Part shown: positions 1-19,969 of the stretch, one piece after another | Layout: the number at the start of each line of letters is the position of its first letter | Position numbering within the stretch: position 1 is the first letter of the stretch | Source of the DNA: Buxus sempervirens | Taxonomy: Eukaryota > Streptophyta > Magnoliopsida > Buxales > Buxaceae | Reading direction: 5' to 3' | DNA: 64,000 nt | Assembly: GCA_947561395.2 (NCBI GenBank) | Contig: OX387183.1 | Span: 61,797,915-61,861,914, forward strand | Program-made: the position numbers and the translations under genes | The notes under the pieces: generated by a model | What the model saw: the letters and a program-made list of their open reading frames with translations, nothing else | Database searches by the model: none | What the model was told of the DNA's origin: nothing

Positions 1-171
1 AATTACATGCGTAACAAAAAAGTTTAGAACTTGATTCTGCAAGAAGACTTTTCCATCACCAATGAAATCACATGATTGGTACACACAGCCCAACAAAAAC
101 ACAGCATGTGTACACAAAAAAACATGTTGGACATGCAGACATTTTTCATTGGCAATGAAAAGAAGACATAC

Positions 172-3100
172 CATATGCCTGAGAGCCATGTCCAGTGACT
201 TCTTTGAGATTGTCCTCCCAAACCCAGTGCTTTCAGTGGCTGTTGCGGGCTTTGCAGGTCTCCGCATAGCTGACTCAGAGAGTGGTGGGGTCTTGCGACA
301 TTCGGGGGGATCAACACCATGCCCATTGGTATATAAGCGACCCTTTCCAGGAGGTTCTGGCAGCCTTCCCCTTGAAATGACGGGGGAAGACTGTCTCTTT
401 TGTTGATTCATGGTCGCTGGGGCCCCTAGGTTTCCCTTCACAGTGACAGCGGCACCCGGACGGGACCTACCAGCAGAAAGTGGCCTATCTGGTAATGTTG
501 TCCTCAGGTTTGGTGGTGTGTCAAGTGGAAAGTCAGGGGGCACAATAGGTTGCTGTGGGGTACGGGCTCGTGGGGCAGGGGAACTTGGACGGGATGTTTG
601 TGCAGGATTCCGACCATTTGATGGAACTCTCCCAACAGAAGGTGAGCGACCTGCTGCAGAACTCACAGCAGGTGAAGGTGTCCGACGAGTGGGAGTTGAT
701 GGACGGGTATTCAAACGAGATGCTGATGAATTTAAGTTTGCAGGGACCTGAGATCTAGAATTTGGTGTAGAGGGTCTTGGGTTTTGGGAAGCCCGGGTCT
801 TATCAGTGGAAGAACTGGTAACAACTGGCCTGGATTTGGCAGGAGTTGATGACCGCGATGTTACTGGACGCGCAGATGGGGTGGAAGGTCTTGCTGTAGA
901 TGGAAAGGTTGAGCGGGCAGTGGGAGTGGATGGTCTAGTATAAGATGTCACTGATGTGGAACTTGTGTTGAGGATTGAAGAAGATCTGTTAGAAGTAGAA
1001 GAATATGTGCTGTGCTGCATGGAAGAGATGGAAGGTCGAGTAACTGAATTACTTCTAGTTGGTCGGGAGGAATGGCCGTTTTCTGATTGTGTCACTGAAA
1101 GCTGCAAGAGAGAATTTAAATATCAGTAATTCATAAGTTGAACAAGATAATTTGAAAAACTGATGTGATCTCATAAGAACTTTGAACTTTGTGAAAGTGA
1201 AAATAACAGCTATCAAACATTAAATGAAGAAGAAATTTTTGAGATTTCACTTTCAAGACCATTACAGATAATGAAAATCGGGTACATACATGCAAAATTT
1301 AGACTTTCATCAAGATCTCAGAAGGAATTTGAATTATCAGATTTGAACTTGATTTTGGCCATGGGTAAAATCAACATTATACCTAGGGCATCAAATGGCA
1401 CTACTGAAAATGTTGTTAATAACTAAACTGCTGGTCAACACAGAATCCAGGTGAGAACAGACTTAGTTTCATTACAAACTCTAGAAAGTTATCCAGAATA
1501 CAAACAGCCAACCCCAGCTTCTGTTGTACGGTCACAAGTCCACGGGAATTTCAGAACCCCCTTTTTCTCTCTGCTGAATGAAAAGTGAAGGTGGGCTGTG
1601 ACTTCAGTTGGCAATGGAAGACTGGTCCCATGTAAACTCACTTTGAGATCACAACAGCTTTGTTGGGTGGTGTCCTTACAGTTACTCCAACCAGAGGGAA
1701 CACTTTTACCATCACACCACCAGTTTTTGGCTACATTCATTATAAGAACATAAACATTGGTCTAAATATTATCTAGCAGGTCATTTTTCACGCTCCCTAT
1801 CTGAGTTTCTACAATACTAGGATTGTTTGGAAATCTAGGATCAATGTGACGATTGGACCACAATCATGTTATTTTTGGATTGGGACCTCTCAGAACCTTA
1901 AATCCAGCCATTACAGGAAATAGTTTGCTACTTTGCTGTTCCATCTAAGTGAGTACTACTAAATTCTTCATAAATTTGCAGTAACTAGATAAAAGCTGAC
2001 ATCTTGATCAAAATGGTTCAAAGTGAAAAAGAGAATAAAAATAAATACCCTTGAAGCCTTAGTTGTGGAGACTGATCTTGTTGAGGAACTGCTCTTCGGT
2101 GCTAATAAAGTTGGCTGCAACTCACTTCCAATTGATGAAGGGACAAGAGGAGTTCCAGGAGGAGTGAGAAGCCTATTTATGCAAATGATTAAACAAAGTA
2201 CACATTTAGCAGCAAATAGTTCAAAGACCTCAATTAATTACCACTGTACAAAGTATAAAAGACATGCATATGGAATATAAGTAGTAACTGTAGTATGGCC
2301 TCTGCTAGCATTAAAGTTTCAAGTTACGTACACAACCTATTCGATCATTTCCATCAAACATTAGCTTAATATAATATCATTTTATCATTTTGATTCTGTT
2401 CTATTCATTTGAATGTTGAAAAAGTTTCCATTGAAGTCCTGAAAAAGAAAACATAAATAATGGTTATAATTCAGCTAAACATGCTGGTTTCTAGTACACA
2501 CAAGCTCATAAATGGGAGCATCAGATGACAAGTTCTCATCATTGCAACAAAGTGCAAGATGTTCCTGTCAGATGCATAAAGACATCTGACTACTCAGATG
2601 CAGGCCATCTCTGTACTTTTTATCAATCCTTATTTGCAAATCGAAAACTGTAAAGATTTAAACAACGTATGGACCCTTGGATTTGGGGGGCAAAAAAACA
2701 AAAACAAGAAAGCAAAATAAAAGAAATGATTTATGTTTCCTTTCAAGTTTTCAGATAAGATGAAAAATATAGAAAAAATTAAATTAAACTGAATGATTTT
2801 CAAAGATTTTTTTTCATCAAGATAATATCTTTTATGGCAAGTTTATCTTGTGCCAACAAAAGCAAGGATAAAAAGTGAGTTAAGTTAGACTATTAAAGGA
2901 AGCTATATTATCTTTATTTTCATTTGAAGTCCCTACCTTTTGGGAGAGAGATTTTAATCCCCAGAGAGATTTTTCTTTACTTTTTGTCCTAAATACTTAT
3001 CCCAAGTTTCAGCTAAACAAGAGAAAGTGTTTTTCCTATAATTTTCTTCTCTCACAAAATCCAGGGTTCCAAACACAGCCTTAATGTTTACAAATTTACT

Positions 3101-5031
3101 GATGGGTGAAATATTCTTAGCTCCAAAAGCATATCAGAGATGTAATATACTTGGCAACTACTTCAGTGCTGGTATAATATATACAGGGAACATATATTTT
3201 TGGTCAGAAAACGATCAGGTGGATATAATTTATGGGAATCATTACAACTACTTCATTATTTAAAGAACTTTTGAAGTGAGCTTAGATGGAAGAAACTCAA
3301 GCTATACATAGAGATAACTTGATTTAAACTAGAAAATGAAAAGTGTAAATTTTTTTTTAGGATGCAATAATAATTGCTGACGAAATAGTTAGTTAGTCAA
3401 ATTTTGCATTTATATTCATGCACAAATCATTAGAAAATAGTATTCAGAGATTTCGAGTTTTTTTACTTAGCTAATTGCTTGGGCTATTATAAATATTAAA
3501 GAAATAGACTCAATAAATTAGCTGTAAGAAGGTTTTATATTTGGGACATGATATTTCATGAAGAACGCTTGCGGAGTACGACTCAGTAAAAAAGAGGAAA
3601 TTATTAGAATTCCATGAAATAATTCCAACAAATAGAATTATGTCATTCAGTATGTTCCACTAATGTGTCTAAAAATGAATAGATTTAGGTCACCAGGTGT
3701 AACATTCCTGCAGTGCGTAAAGAAATTTAACACCATGCATTTCTTACTCGGTTCTTCAACTCCAGCTCCACTAGAAAACAGATGGTTTCAAATAGTCAGC
3801 AACATTTTCCCATGACAAAATCTGTAAATGATCCAAATTACTCACAGATTTTGCACCAGGAAAATGCTCCAGATGATTGTAGACCAAAACAGATGATCAT
3901 CATATCCAACAGATGCTGGAAAGAAAATTGCGTCCAATGCTTTTGTTTTGTTGAGATCATAAATAACTTTTCGTCTTCGTTCAGAAAAATTGACTCATTG
4001 GATAGTATAGAACTAATAAACTAACAGATGCATCAGAGATGAATTAGACAGCATAATCAGAGATGATCACATGAAATCAATAGAAAGGTTTTTGAAAGAA
4101 CAGGACCTCGCCTATTTAAGAAAATTCAAAACTATCTTTCCCATAGCATCTGGTAATTTCATCAAAAGCTTGAATGACTAGACTAATCAAGAAAACGGCC
4201 AGAAAATGGATAAGCAAAGGAAACCTAGCAATTTAATAAAACCATTGAAAATTATACCAGTCGTAGTCGTGCTTCTCCCCGTCCACTGATGACAATAGAT
4301 CATCCATTCCACTCCTTGCTAATTTTGCAGATCCAACAGAAATTCTCCCCAGTTTAACTGAAACTGAAACAGAGAGAATAAAAACCGAAGATCTCTTTGG
4401 AATTAGCGCAACATAGATGAAAAGGCATGGGATAATAGATAAAATAAAATTCAAAATCCGGACGATACCAACAAAAAATTTCTTATCCCGAAAAGTTGAG
4501 AAAATTAAAAGTGCTAAAAAATTCTTAATCTATCCTGAAAATCTGGAAAAAAAAAAAAGAATGGCGTAACTACTTAAAACTAATGAGATCGTTTTAATGA
4601 ATTTTGTTTATTTCCTCCTAATTCTTTTCCGGCGACAGCAAAAAATGCCCGCCAAAAGCAGAAGGCAACTGATAAAAAATCAAAAAGAGGAAAGAAAAGT
4701 AAAAATCAGATCAAGAGTAAAATGACTAAACAGGCCAACTTAACACCCTGTGGGTGCATTTAATTGGCGGAAATATGACAGTTCACAAGGGCATTTTAGT
4801 CGGTTGAAACAAAGAAAATCAAAAAGCTCGTCTGAAATTCTCAGATGAGAGATCCGTACCGTCCGATTCGTCAGAAGAAGCAACCGAGAGGCCTCGACGG
4901 TTCCCAGAGAAGAGATCCAAGTTCTCGTCCGTGTCTCTCGAATCTCTGGTAAAACTCCTGCCTCTTCGATGCTGCGATCCAGTCGGAATGGTCCTCCCTC
5001 CGGCCAGATATTCCTTCGAGATACGATTCAT
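172..5031 (-). CDS. Basic serine/proline-rich protein, BPP-like (3' end outside window)
   Basis: Four coding exons read on the minus strand: 5031-4860, 4357-4258, 2172-2049 and 1101-172. All have GT-AG borders and compatible phases, giving 442 open codons before an intron that leaves the window. The start reads MNRISKEYLAGGRTIP. Exon 2 ends and exon 3 begins across the plant-specific motif DYDW/LLTPPGTPL. Exon 4 is a long basic, low-complexity region rich in S, T, P and R, with at least four RPSTP-type repeats (about residues 180-330), and ends in KKSLDMALRHM. This architecture matches the plant family that includes Arabidopsis At2g40070, some members of which (the BPP proteins) are described as microtubule-associated. 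That role is inferred from the family, because no catalytic domain is present. The sense-strand leader carries a long CT run about 180 bp before the ATG. The C-terminus is not visible. Confidence 0.85.
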
Positions 5032-5202
5032 GGCGACCGATTAACTAAACCGCTAAACCATTGATAAACTGAGATCGACAGAGAGAGAGGGAGAGGGGAT
5101 GCGGGGGCAGAGATAGATCTGTTGCAGCGAAGTGCAGTATATGCAGAGCGAAAAACTAAGTTCTCATGCGACAAAGCTCTCAGGTCAGAGCAAAGATTTG
5201 AT

Positions 5203-5206
<4 letters not shown>

Positions 5207-5240
<34 letters not shown>
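5207..5240. repeat. (GA)n microsatellite
   Basis: About 17 uninterrupted GA units lie about 175 bp upstream of the BPP-like start codon. In transcript sense this is a CT run, a frequent feature of plant 5' leaders, so it may sit in the 5' UTR or core promoter. Confidence 0.9.
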
Positions 5241-5246
<6 letters not shown>

Positions 5247-7659
5247 TGTACACCTGAAGTAGATTTCGGCGTGGCATTAAAGATCAGTAAAACTGACAAG
5301 TAGCATTTTTAGTTGAGCTGTTACGGTCTGTATGACTGTTATCCCTCCAGCCTCCAGGGCTCAAAGTAAACTGCGTTCCACCGTATATCTGGTTCTGGTA
5401 TTAGGTTGCAACCGCACAACAGGCACGTTAGCGTCGGTGAACTGATCCAAGGATCGCCATTGATTGGTGCTTTCGTGTTAATATAATCTCTAGATCTGAG
5501 ATTCCTAATCTTTACTTCGTTTAAAATATTCAATTGATCTCCCAAGTCAGATCTATTACTGCCCTGATATCATAGATCCGCAGCGGCCCACCAGTTCGCT
5601 GACGTCGATCCCTTGTGCAAAGACTCGGTCTGTTGTTCGGGTAAAGTAAACCAGCATAGCATCTCCCAATACATTAACCCGGTCCTCCCAATACATTAAC
5701 CTGGCCCATCACAAACGTTTCGGCGCACAAAAGAGAAGTTAGTACGACGCGTGCGTTATTTCATAATTCATATATTTGCCATAAGATAAATCTACTTTTT
5801 CCACAAGCCAAGAAATCAAAAAATGCAGATTAGATTATTTCTCAGAAGTAGAAAATATTCAGCACCCTTTTGGTCGAACCACATCGACTGATCATCTTAA
5901 AGAACCCACTTGCGTCATTAGAATCATTTTTCTATAAAAGAGGGGACATAGGCAAGGGCTGAAATCTTCATGCTTTATTAGATTAGTTTATATCATGTAC
6001 GTGAGATGTTGTTGTATGAAACATTTAATTGATGTTTTTTACTAGTAGGAAAATTTTTATAAGTTTCATATGAGGTTCACTTAAAAATCAATAATCATAA
6101 AATGCTCTACATGACATGACAGTATGTCATAGCCAAAGCATAAACTAATGCAATAATAAATTTCTGAAGATTTCATCCGCAAGTGGAACTCGCAAGGGGT
6201 TCTCTAGGAGCCCTCATGGTCCAAAGGGGTTCAAGTTGGCATAACCCGCCTGAAAATCAATCCGGTCAAGTTGGATATGACAAACCAACCTGCCCAACTT
6301 TTATTTAGACAGATCCAAGTAATGTCTTTTTTTTTTCTTTTAATGGAAAGATCCAAGTAATGTCATTATTGAAGCAACTTAAGTTTTACCCGACCCAATT
6401 TCCAATTGTGGCTGCAGGAGAAGAGGAGTAAGATCTACTTATCTTACACGGTACCACCGAAAAAAAACACAAAAAAATACTTACCTTACACGGGGATGCA
6501 TAATGAAGGGGACAACTTGTATCAGTGTATGCTCAGCGTCATTGTCAAGGAAAGTTTCACGTGAGTCGTGTAGAGAAGAGGACAGAGGATGATGTAGAAG
6601 AAGGGTGTAACCTTGGATGCTGCTTTACTTGGCTTGAATATAGACGATTTTTTGGTTGGTGAGTAAGAATTGATAAGTTATCATTTATTTTTCCTGGGGT
6701 ACCTTTTTGAGGGACGTGTCAACCACTTATAGATATCTAATCCCCATCAACTGCAGTTTCCAATTATAACAATAAATTCACATCTGTCCAACCGATTTTT
6801 CGTCTGATTCGTTCCTTAAACTTTATTAATCTACGTAAACCGACCATGTTCTTGTTTATCAGTGGAGACGTACCTGATTACTTAATAGAGACGAGGGAAA
6901 GAAAGGAAGAAGAGTAAATAATATGGAGTATAATAGCCCAGTAGAAATTCTAGACATAATTTTTTCCAAGGCGTCAGGTCAAGACATAATTAAAAGGCAT
7001 CCGATTCAGATCACCCGATTCAGACTCGCATGTAAATGGGGTAGGTTAGGTGAGATTGACTTTCAAATCAGCTCACCTGCCCAAGGAACACGCCTCAATG
7101 AGAGGCGTGTTCGGCTTGACTAAAGAACCCACCTGCTACCAGTACCCTACTATTAAAGAACCCTACTATCTAGACCTCGATCTCATGCTAGAGACGAAGT
7201 GGAAACAATTATGGAAGTTTTATGGTCGTATGGGCTTAATATGTAACGAATACGAATAACAGCTTAAGAAATATTTATCCTCAAACAGTGTATTTTTTTT
7301 TCTATTAATGGGTGTGTGATGTGTTTCTTTTTAACTTACGTTTGTTGAGAAAGTAATGGGGCAGTATAAAGCCACCAAAAAGGACAGGGTAGACATGCAT
7401 ATGGGCCGATATTCTTGACTTTGACGTTTTCCCTTTCTATGGGTAGGGGAGTTTTGTGTACGACTGAAATGAGTGGTCGTTCGTCGCTACTACTCTCAGT
7501 CGCTGAGTCACATGGGCAGGCGATAGAGACTAATCCACAAGGCACGAGCTGCGGGCATGTGGTATCTCTGAGTCCTCCGGAATGTACATGAGCTTTCGTT
7601 TCGTCCTTCCTCTCAACTCCTGCTACTTACACTAGTTCCGTTAATTTATACGCCTCAAT

Positions 7660-7694
7660 CTTCAACCTTCAACCTTCAACCTTCAACCTTCAAC
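7660..7694. repeat. CTTCAAC minisatellite, five copies
   Basis: Five perfect 7-bp units lie in tandem, preceded by a degenerate copy (CCTCAAT) and followed by another (ATTCAC). Confidence 0.9.
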
Positions 7695-7857
7695 ATTCAC
7701 CGTGGCATCTTTTCGATGGGGCCTCCTATCCTATACCCTATTGTGTGATTCAGAGACAAGCAATACAATGTAAGATAAATTAACCCCCAAAAGACCTCAA
7801 ATTCTCTGCCATGTCACCATATTACATAGTTCTGATGCAAAACATAAATTAAATTAA

Positions 7858-8162
7858 TGATGTAGGACTTGTGAGACCCAAAATGTAGATTTATTAATTA
7901 TTTAGTAAAAGCAGAATTCTTGTTTGAGTTACTACTTAGATATTTGAACTATATTTAGAGTTTTTAAGAGGTTTTTGGAATTAGATTTTACTATAAATAG
8001 GAATCCTAATTTTAGTAGGTTGCTATGATGTTTTGGAGTCTATAAATAAGGATAAAGGTTATATACGAAATTACATTAATTTTCCAAGAATCATAAAGTT
8101 TCTCTTTTCTTCCTTTTACCTCAATAATTGGAGGTTTCGGTCTCCAGCGATAGGATACATCA
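7858..8162 (+). mobile_element. Possible solo LTR
   Basis: This 305-bp block begins TGATGTA and ends TACATCA, a perfect 7-bp terminal inversion with the TG...CA ends of a plant LTR. It contains two TATA-like boxes (CTATAAATAG near 7990, CTATAAATAA near 8040) and a T/C-rich tail like an R-U5 region. No matching 5-bp target duplication, primer-binding site or polypurine tract was found next to it. It could therefore be an old solo LTR, a truncated element or chance. Confidence 0.4.
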
Positions 8163-9150
8163 TTTTCGGTTTGAAAAGGTAGTGTCGTTCCTTGTTAGTA
8201 TACACATCCGACACCCCACCCCTCCACACTTCCTTGGATGTTTCCTATCTTAGAAGATGACGTACGTGTGGCTGCGTGAATCAAAAGCCAACACGGTGGT
8301 TTGGATCATTTATGACTCCATAATAAAATATCCTTTAATTAATTATATGAGGTATTAGCCATTTATCTTACTCTGTAATTAATGTCGGGAAACCGTGAAC
8401 CCCACTTTTCCTTTGAAGCAAAGCTTCAATCCTTAAAATGCATATACCATGGGATGGGGATGGGTGGCCTAGAATGAACTCCTCTATCGGCTATCGGATA
8501 AACAATGCCCATCTTTAACGCATTGGCTTCACGAACCTTTCGAGTTGTGCCTCAATCACATGCTGACCTCACCTATCAGTTAGCAGATCGGTTATTAATC
8601 CAACTGAAAGCAGCAGCGGACATAAAATATCATATATGAGACAGCAATAATTTATTATGATATAAAAATTCAAAAATGAGAAATATTATCACCCACCATA
8701 ATTTGCACCAAACATCTCCTAAATATGCCAGGCCTCATGTTCCCATCAACAAGCTTCTCTCCACCGCAACTCAGTAGCATAAAAACATATTAAAAATCAA
8801 ATCATGCTTTTATCATGGGACAAAAATTTGCTTCAGCCTCGTTTGGTGTTGCTTCTTAAAATATCCGTCATAGATTCTGATTAACAGTTTTCCAAAAATT
8901 GCTTTAGATAGCCATTGGTAAATTGCCATTTTAAGGGCTTCCCGGGGAAATGCTTCATTTAGGAATTACTTCTCAAAAATATTTACCAACCGAACACCAA
9001 ATATGCATCTCTAAAGTGATTCTAGACCTGATAAATCACCTTCAAGGCCCAAAGAAGCATTGCTAAATACACACTTCCTTTTTTATGACAAACATGATAA
9101 TAAAATAACTTGTTAAAACACTTTGTCTTTTAATTCCACAAAAAGCAAAA

Positions 9151-9174
9151 CATCTGTTCCCTATGGAACAGATG
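9151..9174. repeat. Perfect 10-bp inverted repeat (hairpin)
   Basis: CATCTGTTCC and GGAACAGATG flank the 4-base loop CTAT. It lies about 260 bp past the RPT3 stop codon, so it could fall within the 3' UTR of RPT3 or its 3'-end region. No U-run follows, and no function is implied. Confidence 0.6.
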
Positions 9175-9433
9175 ATCTATTATACCCATCATGATTCATG
9201 AACCACATTAACATCTAAACAACTACATGTTATCAAGACGAAGACACTAGATGATTCACAACATATATTTTTCCAGGTGCAATGAACAACACATAATTCA
9301 GTAATAAAATCCCGATTTAAAACTACATAATAAGCAAATGAAAGCAGGAGTACATAAATCTTTGGTCCTTTAATTTCTGGAAAAATATTCTTTCCGACTA
9401 AGAAACATGTTTTAAGTATTGTGAGTTTGGTTA

Positions 9434-17063
<7,630 letters not shown>

Positions 17064-18272
17064 TTCTCCTTCCTTTATCCGTACAGCCTTCTTATTCTCC
17101 TTTGCGCTCAGTGCAGTAAGCTCCAAGAAACCATTTGCTTCCCTGTTATTTTATAGGTGTTTCCAGACGGTTGAATCGTCGTGCCAGAATGTGGCCATTG
17201 GATCCTATGTGGTCAACTTTAGTTCCACCAAAAAAAAAAAAAAAAATGTGGTCATCTTTAGAAACTCAACCCGCTCGCAAGAGAAAAAAAGAACCCAAAA
17301 AAAAAAAAAAAGAAGAAACGAAAATTCTTTTGAAATATATTTGAAGTATTTATTTATTTTATAGGGAATCAGTATTTCCGTATAAAGCATGAGCTGTTAA
17401 TTGATTTCTGTTTCATTTCTTGCAAATATTTCTAAGCAACTCCATTTCCAATTGAAGTTACGTTTAATATTTCACATTTCATTTTTTTATTATTCAAGTC
17501 ATCTTGTCTTCAATACTCAAACCTCAAGCCTCAAACTCTTGCTACTTACTAACTTGGCCCAAAATATGTTATATTCCTCTCATTTAACCAATCAAATATT
17601 TTTCTGCCATCTTATTTTATTGACATCCTAAAATATATATTTAATTTGAGCCATCTCCAACGCAAGCATAAGTCAAAGAAAAGATGTTTATGTTTGCTTA
17701 GGCTTAATATGGGTGAAGTTTGTGCAATCAAATAACTAAATTGGGATATATTGAAAGGAAGATTTAAGAATATCTTTTTCTCTATGAAGGTGCTAAAAGA
17801 TAATATGCAATTAAGCATAAAAATTTCGACCAGATCACAAACTTGTTATGGATAACTTATTTACATTGCGATCTCCTCTTTGAGAAGTTTGTACCATGGT
17901 AGCCTGCTTTACAGATTCAACTTTTGGCAAGAAATTAACATAATCATTTATTTTGGTTTAACAGATTCTTTTATGGGTTGATTGCTCCTTTATTTCATTT
18001 CATTCATTTATTTTGGTAGCCACTATGTTTTTTACGAAACACAAATAAAGATGTATGAAGTGGGGAGCTTGGACACTATAATTCAACTTTGGGCAAGATA
18101 TTAACATAAGATCTAAAGTTCCCTCCTTCAACCAGTGCACAAACTTAATTGTGTTTTTTTCTTTCATTGTCCATAACCAAGACATCAATGAGAATGTTGG
18201 ATGTAAAATTAAAGGTATATGGTTTAAGTAAAAAGAGGCACTTTTGAAGCGGTATGTGACTATTGAATTCTT

Positions 18273-19267
18273 CTTTTTTTTTTTTGAACGTAGGGTATCC
18301 GGGCCTGCTTACGCTCAACTGACTAATCCTTGAGGGCCCATGCAAGACACTGCAACCCACATGGCTAGGTTAAATTTAAGGCCCATATACCTTATGCAGG
18401 TGGTCTCAAGAAATTGTGCCTAAGAGAGTTTGAACTTGAGACCTCAGAGCAGGGGTGGCAATTTGGCCGGCTGGGTCGGGCTTAGGCTAGGCTTAAGAGC
18501 ACATAAAAGCACTTTAATGCATGCCCAAGCCCGGCCAAACTTAGAGTCACCCAAGCCCAACCCTATTTGGCCCGATTATTTTACAAATTGTTAATTTTTT
18601 TTAAATCATGAAACAAAAAAAAAAAGGTAATTTGAAGCCTCAGTTAAATCCCAAAAGAAGATAATGAGGCCATATGTTCACTAACAAATTGTCTTATTTA
18701 AAACTCCAAAGTATAGAAATTCTAATGCACGTCCAACATGTATTTGATAAGAAATGTTTTCTTGAGACTTGAATGCATCTCTAGGTAAATCCTTTTATTA
18801 ATTGAATATAAAAAATAAGAGTAACAAAGACATGACTAAACAAAAGATAAGATGAGTTGTTGGAAAGTTTCAATATTGCTTATGAGAACTAAATCCCACA
18901 ATCTAAATACATTAAAACATGTAAAATATGTTAAACTAATCAACTTCAAATAATATTTTTTGTTGGAGAGTGATGAGGAGAGACTAAATTTAAATATTTT
19001 AGTAAGCATAAATAGGATTGGGTCAGGCCAATCTGACCTAAAATAAACCTACCCAAGCCCCGCCCTAGAGATTTCGAGCTCTTAAAATCTAGGCTAGGCC
19101 AGCTCGATGGGCCTAAAAATCAGGCCCAAGTCTGATTAAAACAGGGCCGGGAGGGTCGAGCTGGAAATTGCCACCCCTACCTCAGAGGGAGCAAACCTCT
19201 AGGCCCTAGGTATGGGGTTGGCCCGGTTGACCTCTGAAAGAGTAAACCCATGCAAGACCCTGCAACC
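18273..19267 (-). mobile_element. SINE (Au-like), split by a hAT-type insertion
   Basis: Near-identical 21-bp direct repeats flank the block: GGTATGTGACTATTGAATTC at 18251 and GGTAGGTGACTTTTGAATTC at 19268, with two mismatches. A T-run at 18273-18285 marks the A-tail of a minus-strand retroposon. Read on the minus strand, a B-box-like AGTTCAAACTC is followed by a 3' region containing CTCAAGGATTAGTCAGTTGA and GGCCCGGATACCC, very like the 3' end of plant Au-type SINEs. Without the inserted hAT element the SINE is about 260 bp. The phrase 'GTTGCAG(G/T)GTCTTGCATGGG' occurs twice, suggesting an internal duplication or a dimer. Confidence 0.65.
18450..19179. mobile_element. Non-autonomous hAT-type transposon, 730 bp
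   Basis: The ends are CAGGGGTGGCAATTT and its complement with one terminal mismatch (right end AAATTGCCACCCCTA). Perfect 8-bp target duplications CCTCAGAG lie at 18442-18449 and 19180-19187. The subterminal regions are rich in GGCC/GGGTC/GCCCAAGC motifs in both orientations and the interior is AT-rich. There is no transposase frame. An 8-bp duplication with CAGGGGTGGCAA ends is the signature of plant hAT derivatives. Confidence 0.85.
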
Positions 19268-19969
19268 GGTAGGTGACTTTTGAATTCTACTCTAACTAAA
19301 ACGAAATAAGATAACCTAAGGCCTATTCTTGGTGTATGAATCAGAATCTTTTGCAACCAGAAAAAAAAACATACAAATAGCATTAGCATTACTAATATGC
19401 GGATTCTAAGATGAACTAAAGATTCAAACATATTTAAAAGTCAATAGGTTTCTTAAATAAATGACAAGATAAGGGAAAGCAAGTATTGGCATATAAATTA
19501 TATATCATCTGATGAGGCTGATGTAAAAAATGTGGAGGGTTATTGTTGAACAATCTAAATTAAGGATTTGGATGCCTAAGAAAGCATGCAGTTGAAAGTC
19601 ACCCTCTTTCTACTTTTCACATTGAATTTTTTTAGAATTGACCGTCCCTTCATTTTAGATTGACTTGGTATATTAAGTTCAACAATGTATCACCCTAAAG
19701 TGATTGACGACATTGGAGGCAGAAAATTACACGAACATAACGTTCAATAGACATTATACAAATGCTTATTTTATTTCTAAAAATTATGATCACATATTTC
19801 ACAAGAATCTCAAGAAAAATGAAAAAACAAACTGAACGGCCATAACCAAGCAAGAAACTGTACAGAAGGGTAAAAAAAACACACACAATTAGCTAAAAAT
19901 ATGTCTTTTATCGTTCAATTTCATTATCCAACTACGCCAATCGACAACCCAATGAAGACAATCACACTT

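Larger units (their letters stand above)
5241..9433. other. Intergenic spacer between the BPP-like gene and RPT3
   Basis: I see no conserved coding sequence here; the open frames are short and resemble nothing known. It should hold the promoter of the BPP-like gene (right-hand side of its ATG) and the 3' UTR and terminator of RPT3. It contains a 22-bp imperfect tandem duplication at 5663-5706, five perfect CTTCAAC units at 7660-7694, a possible solo LTR at 7858-8162 and a perfect hairpin at 9151-9174. Confidence 0.6.
17064..19969. other. Intergenic spacer between RPT3 and NRL gene 1
   Basis: It should contain the RPT3 promoter and leader next to 17064 and the 3' end of the NRL gene near 19969. 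Poly-A tracts occur near 17230-17246 and 17286-17312. No conserved coding sequence is visible. The main identifiable content is a SINE (18273-19267) interrupted by a hAT-type element (18450-19179). Confidence 0.6.

Noticed and set aside
410-751. A 113-residue plus-strand open frame rich in G, R and V
   Set aside because: It is the antisense shadow of the serine/proline-rich exon of the BPP-like gene; its composition follows from that exon and it resembles no protein.
7660-7694. Possible CRISPR-like array from repeated CTTCAAC units
   Set aside because: The units are 7 bp in direct contact with no spacers, and this is plant nuclear DNA; it is a minisatellite.
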